Part shown: positions 6,381-8,297 of the stretch, piece by piece | Position numbering within the stretch: the first letter of the stretch is position 1 | Layout of the letters: the number at the start of each line of letters is the position of its first letter | Assembly: GCA_022822245.1 (NCBI GenBank) | Contig: JAJECB010000067.1 | Location: 1 to 8,297, forward strand | Reading direction: 5' to 3' | DNA length: 8,297 bases | From: Gammaproteobacteria bacterium | GTDB lineage: Bacteria > Pseudomonadota > Gammaproteobacteria > HK1 | Position numbers and translations under genes: made by a program | The notes under the pieces: model-generated | Told to the model about the DNA's origin: nothing | What the model saw: only the letters and a program-made list of their open reading frames with translations | The model's database searches: none

Positions 6381-6581
6381 ATGACCAACGCCATGAAGGC
6401 GGGACAGATCGCCGCCACCACGGAGCACAGCCTGACCCAAGCCACGTTGCGCCGGCTACGCACCGACGAAGACTTCTGGATCGGGTTCAACTTCGCGCGG
6501 TTCACTGCGACCCATCTCGGCAGGGTCATCGAAGATCCGACGCGCCCCGGCGGGTGGTGCGACACCTACCCGCGCATCTGA
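6381..6581 (+). CDS. Small hypothetical protein with HLGRVIEDPTR motif, 66 aa
   Basis: Unrecognised. Two in-frame ATGs at 6381 and 6393 are candidates; TGGAG at 6366-6370 favours the first. The N-terminal half is helical (MKAGQIAATTEHSLTQATLRRLRTDEDF). The C-terminal half contains FWIGFNFARFTATHLGRVIEDPTRPGG, ending in CDTYPRI. The DNA for PSHLGRVIE-like residues (6512-6544) recurs at 7555-7587 with 31 of 33 bases identical, so a truncated paralogue lies downstream. The gene sits 99 bp after the 82-aa gene. Confidence 0.6.
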   Translation: MTNAMKAGQIAATTEHSLTQATLRRLRTDEDFWIGFNFARFTATHLGRVIEDPTRPGGWCDTYPRI

Positions 6582-6695
6582 CATGATCGTGTACGAACAC
6601 CGTCTCGGGCCATTCCACGAGTCTCTTGCCGTAACTCACCGCCCCTTCCTGGAGCAGGCTTCAACAAGCAATTTGCACAAGAGGTGATATCCTCC

Positions 6696-6959
6696 ATGAC
6701 CATGCTCACCGCAGAATTCATCACCATTATCGGCACGGTCATCGGAACCGGACTCGCCCTCGGCGTCGGGCTGGCGATGCTGATCATGCGAAGCACAGCA
6801 CGCGTCGATGCCGACCGACGGGCGTTGCAGACATCAATGGACAGCTTCCGCGCAGCAATGGATACGTTCCGCGCGGAAATGCAACGGCTCGGCGAACGTC
6901 AATCGCGCCTTGAAGGAATGCATGAAGGCCACGAACGGTCCCACGGCACCGCAGACTGA
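6696..6959 (+). CDS. Small membrane-anchored coiled-coil protein, 87 aa
   Basis: One N-terminal transmembrane helix (about residues 8-31, ITIIGTVIGTGLALGVGLAML) is followed by a charged helix predicted to form a coiled coil (about 35-75, ending RLGERQSRLEG). The ATG at 6696 is chosen because GAGGTGAT (6681-6688) is a good ribosome binding site; an in-frame GTG at 6684 lies inside that site. Residues 48-54 and 55-61 are a near-duplicate heptad (MDSFRAA, MDTFRAE), encoded by a 21-bp tandem repeat at 6837-6878. Small one-helix proteins with this TIIGTV.GTG.ALG start and an R..RLEG end are common hypothetical proteins in bacteria, with no assigned role. A shorter paralogue occurs at 7639. Confidence 0.75.
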   Translation: MTMLTAEFITIIGTVIGTGLALGVGLAMLIMRSTARVDADRRALQTSMDSFRAAMDTFRAEMQRLGERQSRLEGMHEGHERSHGTAD

Positions 6960-6962
6960 CTG

Positions 6963-7082
6963 ACGCGCAACGCAGCCCCAAGCCCTCGTCGGTGGCCAGA
7001 CGCCGCGCTCGAAGCCCTCATCGCCGGACAGCACGATCAGGGTGCCGCACTGCAGACGATCATCGACCACGACCGCGGCTGA
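6963..7082 (+). other. Possible gene remnant in frame after the membrane protein
   Basis: In the same frame as the preceding gene, directly after its TGA, the sequence stays open to TGA 7080-7082. It ends with a plausible protein stretch (WPDAALEALIAGQHDQGAA, then LQTIIDHDRG). There is no ATG or GTG start of its own with a ribosome binding site. It may be the tail of a decayed gene or of a formerly longer upstream protein. Otherwise the 205 bp between 6959 and 7165 holds nothing I can support. Confidence 0.25.
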
Positions 7083-7164
7083 TCTTCCACCACGGCCACG
7101 GCCATCCGACTCGCTGACGACAGCCCAGCAGCTATCGCGACATCTACGTCTCACAGGAACTCCG

Positions 7165-7332
7165 ATGAACACGATCGACACCATATTCGCCACCCGCACG
7201 ACCTATCGAATCGGCAGCCCGAGCTACGAGGCCCTGATGGACGAATGGGGCCGGGATGCGTTTCGCGAAGAGCTCGCGATTGAGCACGAAGAGTGGGCAG
7301 AACGCGACGACAACAACGCTATGACCAAGTAG
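7165..7332 (+). CDS. Small acidic hypothetical protein, 55 aa
   Basis: Unrecognised. AGGA at 7155-7158 precedes the ATG by about six bases. The first 20 residues (MNTIDTIFATRTTYRIGSPS) look extended. The rest is one acidic amphipathic helix (YEALMDEWGRDAFREELAIEHEEWAERDD) ending in NNAMTK. The frame is open upstream to 7042, but that part is Ser/Thr/Pro/Arg-rich without coding character. The gene closes the first copy of the duplicated segment; the second leader repeat begins 59 bp after its stop. Confidence 0.55.
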   Translation: MNTIDTIFATRTTYRIGSPSYEALMDEWGRDAFREELAIEHEEWAERDDNNAMTK

Positions 7333-7390
7333 CACGACGCTGAACACCTGCGCACCCCGTCGCTACCGCCCTCCCAACACCGAGCGTGTT

Positions 7391-7493
7391 GTCGCAGCGC
7401 TCATCCGAAAGACAGACAGACCCAGCATTTCAATCAGTTAGGGAGCCGATACCGGAACCCGGTTCCGGCTTCCCTCCAGACCACGTCGCGTGC
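7391..7493. repeat. Leader repeat, copy B
   Basis: Second copy of the repeat at 5871, displaced by 1520 bp (about 88% identical over the first 80 bases). It includes the conserved ATTTCAATCAGTTA block and the full palindrome. No intact gene follows at the distance seen in copy A; instead there is a remnant and then the shorter membrane-protein paralogue. Together with that remnant it accounts for the 306-bp gene-free stretch between 7332 and 7639. Confidence 0.75.
7452..7468. promoter_or_regulatory. Palindromic leader motif, copy 4 (eight-base arms)
   Basis: CCGGAACC-C-GGTTCCGG, identical to copy 3 over all 17 bases and followed by CTTCC. The surrounding leader has several substitutions while the palindrome has none, which suggests it is under selection or recently copied. 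Confidence 0.65.
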
Positions 7494-7678
7494 TCCGACC
7501 CCTGCATGATGATCCACCCGTCCTCCCTCTCATCCACTACGAGAGTCCGTCCATCCATCTCGGTAGGGTCATCGAAGAACCGACGCGCATGGGCTGGGGC
7601 GACTACGCTAGCGGACAGAATTTCGCTATCCTCGGTACGTGGACGCCTCCGCCCTCACCATCATCGGAACGGTCATAG
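7490..7678 (+). pseudogene. Remnant of a HLGRVIE-motif gene
   Basis: This frame contains IHLGRVIEEPTRMGWGDYASG, matching the C-terminal region of the protein at 6381 (HLGRVIEDPTR and a following Trp/Asp-Tyr segment). DNA identity is 31 of 33 over 7555-7587. The N-terminal half of the paralogue is missing, no good start codon or ribosome binding site precedes it, and its tail runs into the next gene in a different frame as low-complexity Ser/Pro. I read it as the decayed counterpart of the 6381 gene. A real short peptide cannot be excluded. Confidence 0.45.
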
Positions 7679-7857
7679 CGACCGGCATCGCGCTCGGCAT
7701 TATGGCGCATCGCATCACGACGCGACTCGACCGGCGCATCGACCGCGCCGAGGATGCGAATAGCACGTTCCGGACCGAAATGCTCCGGCTCGCCGAACGG
7801 CAGTCCCACGTCGAAGGGCGTTTCGAAGAACGCACCACCCCAGCCGGCGCCGACTGA
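7639..7857 (+). CDS. Small membrane-anchored coiled-coil protein, paralogue, 72 aa
   Basis: Same design as the protein at 6696: one transmembrane helix (about residues 5-22, ALTIIGTVIATGIALGIMA) followed by a charged helix (LDRRIDRAEDANSTFRTEM) and the shared RLAERQSHVEG end. It has only one of the two tandem heptads seen in the 6696 protein. The only available start is GTG 7639, directly after a stop at 7609, and no Shine-Dalgarno is apparent, so expression is doubtful or the true start is non-standard. It ends eight bases before the next gene's ATG. Confidence 0.55.
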   Translation: MDASALTIIGTVIATGIALGIMAHRITTRLDRRIDRAEDANSTFRTEMLRLAERQSHVEGRFEERTTPAGAD

Positions 7858-7865
7858 CCCGCACC

Positions 7866-8162
7866 ATGAAGGCGACGATTCGGCTGTTTGCAGTATGCCT
7901 GGTGGCGACGATCGGCGCAGGATGCGCAGATACTTCCGTTGTCGTCAGAGAAGACAGCGTAAGCGTGGCAACGGAAGGGCCGGCGTTCCTGTACAGCATC
8001 AAAGACCTTGAAAGGCAAGCGGTGAGAGCGATGAACGAAGCTCGAAAAAAAGCCTGCCCGGAAAAGGCAAGTGTGGTAGACCGCGAGAAGGGGAGAGCCT
8101 TTCCCGAGTTTGCCGTTCCAGTCAGAGTCTTGTCGATCGGAAATCGTTTATCGGTGCGATGA
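7866..8162 (+). CDS. Putative small lipoprotein, 98 aa
   Basis: The N-terminus has a lysine/arginine start and a hydrophobic core (LFAVCLVATIGAG) before Cys20. This looks like a lipoprotein signal peptide, although Gly at -3 is not the preferred Leu/Val. The mature part begins ADTSVVVREDSVSV and is predicted to face the periplasm, anchored to a membrane. A helix with Lys/Arg/Ala (IKDLERQAVRAMNEARKKAC) follows. The DNA here uses more AAA, GAA and A-ending codons than the genes before it, suggesting a separate origin. The C-terminal end is uncertain: another frame continues in protein-like fashion past the TGA (see the entry at 8159). No function is recognised. Confidence 0.6.
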   Translation: MKATIRLFAVCLVATIGAGCADTSVVVREDSVSVATEGPAFLYSIKDLERQAVRAMNEARKKACPEKASVVDREKGRAFPEFAVPVRVLSIGNRLSVR

Positions 8163-8266
8163 AGGAAGCGGCCACCGTCGCGAAGACCGTTTCCGGGTTG
8201 TTCCCCATGCGCTCGTTTACCCTGAGCATTGAAGCCGACTGCAACCCAGCCGCGCTCACCCGCTGA
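8159..8266 (+). CDS. Short ORF overlapping the lipoprotein stop, or its frameshifted tail
   Basis: ATG at 8159 overlaps the lipoprotein TGA (ATGA) and encodes 35 residues: MKEAATVAKTVSGLFPM, then RSFTLSIEADCNPAALTR. Reading the same frame backwards gives LVDRKSFIGAMKEAATV, which flows as one protein. An indel near 8130-8150 may therefore have split a longer lipoprotein. Both readings fit; there is no separate ribosome binding site. The last 31 bases of the window hold nothing further that I can support. Confidence 0.3.
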   Translation: MKEAATVAKTVSGLFPMRSFTLSIEADCNPAALTR

Positions 8267-8297
8267 CGTATCCGCAGCGCTGGGGGAATTGCCCCGG

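Noticed and set aside
5871..7493. CRISPR array
   Set aside because: There are only two copies of the long repeat, 1.5 kb apart with genes between, and no regular spacer pattern.
1056..7521. 14-base exact match GATGATCCACCCGT at 1056-1069 and 7508-7521
   Set aside because: There is no similarity around it, and one match of this length in about 8 kb of biased-composition DNA can occur by chance.
788..8292. Shared GGGGAATTGC at 788 and 8283
   Set aside because: Ten-base matches are expected many times by chance in a window of this size, and the flanks differ.

Overview
The window is GC-rich (roughly two thirds G+C by eye) with strong Shine-Dalgarno sequences in front of most genes. It looks like an accessory region, such as a plasmid, integrative conjugative element or genomic island, of a high-GC proteobacterium. 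No ribosomal, tRNA or core metabolic gene is present, and the exact taxon cannot be fixed from this sequence. All supported genes lie on the + strand. Only two can be placed in families with confidence: an IS110-family transposase (2566-3813) and a Toprim-domain primase-like protein (4873-5871). The rest are small orphan genes of 55-221 codons.

Layout: 77-1302 holds three unrecognised small genes. 1440-2108 holds a palindromic leader motif, a small double-CxxC zinc-ribbon-like gene (1514), a 69-aa gene (1774) and a second copy of the palindrome. At 2109 an unrecognised gene begins that is interrupted after 43 codons by an IS110-group insertion sequence (about 2239-3925) and resumes to its stop at 4500. 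Removing the element at a shared CTTCCC restores one open 234-codon frame. The 327-bp non-coding left end of the element is where IS110-group elements encode a bridge RNA. It contains an 11-nt stretch matching the left insertion flank at 10 of 11 positions, as a target guide should. A second zinc-ribbon paralogue (4559) and the Toprim gene follow.

From 5871 onward the window is an ancient, decayed tandem duplication. A leader repeat of about 100 bp containing the palindrome occurs at 5871 and again at 7391. Each copy is followed in the same order by a piece encoding a HLGRVIE-type motif and by a small membrane-anchored coiled-coil protein. The first copy is intact (6033-6959). The second has lost several hundred bases and keeps only a remnant plus a shorter membrane protein (7639). 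A compositionally different lipoprotein-like gene (7866) closes the window.

The unifying feature is a 13-bp inverted repeat, GGAACC-C-GGTTCC (15-17 bp with flanking pairs), present four times. Three copies lie 40-85 bp upstream of a gene start and the fourth precedes the decayed unit. It is a candidate shared operator or leader element of this small-gene island.
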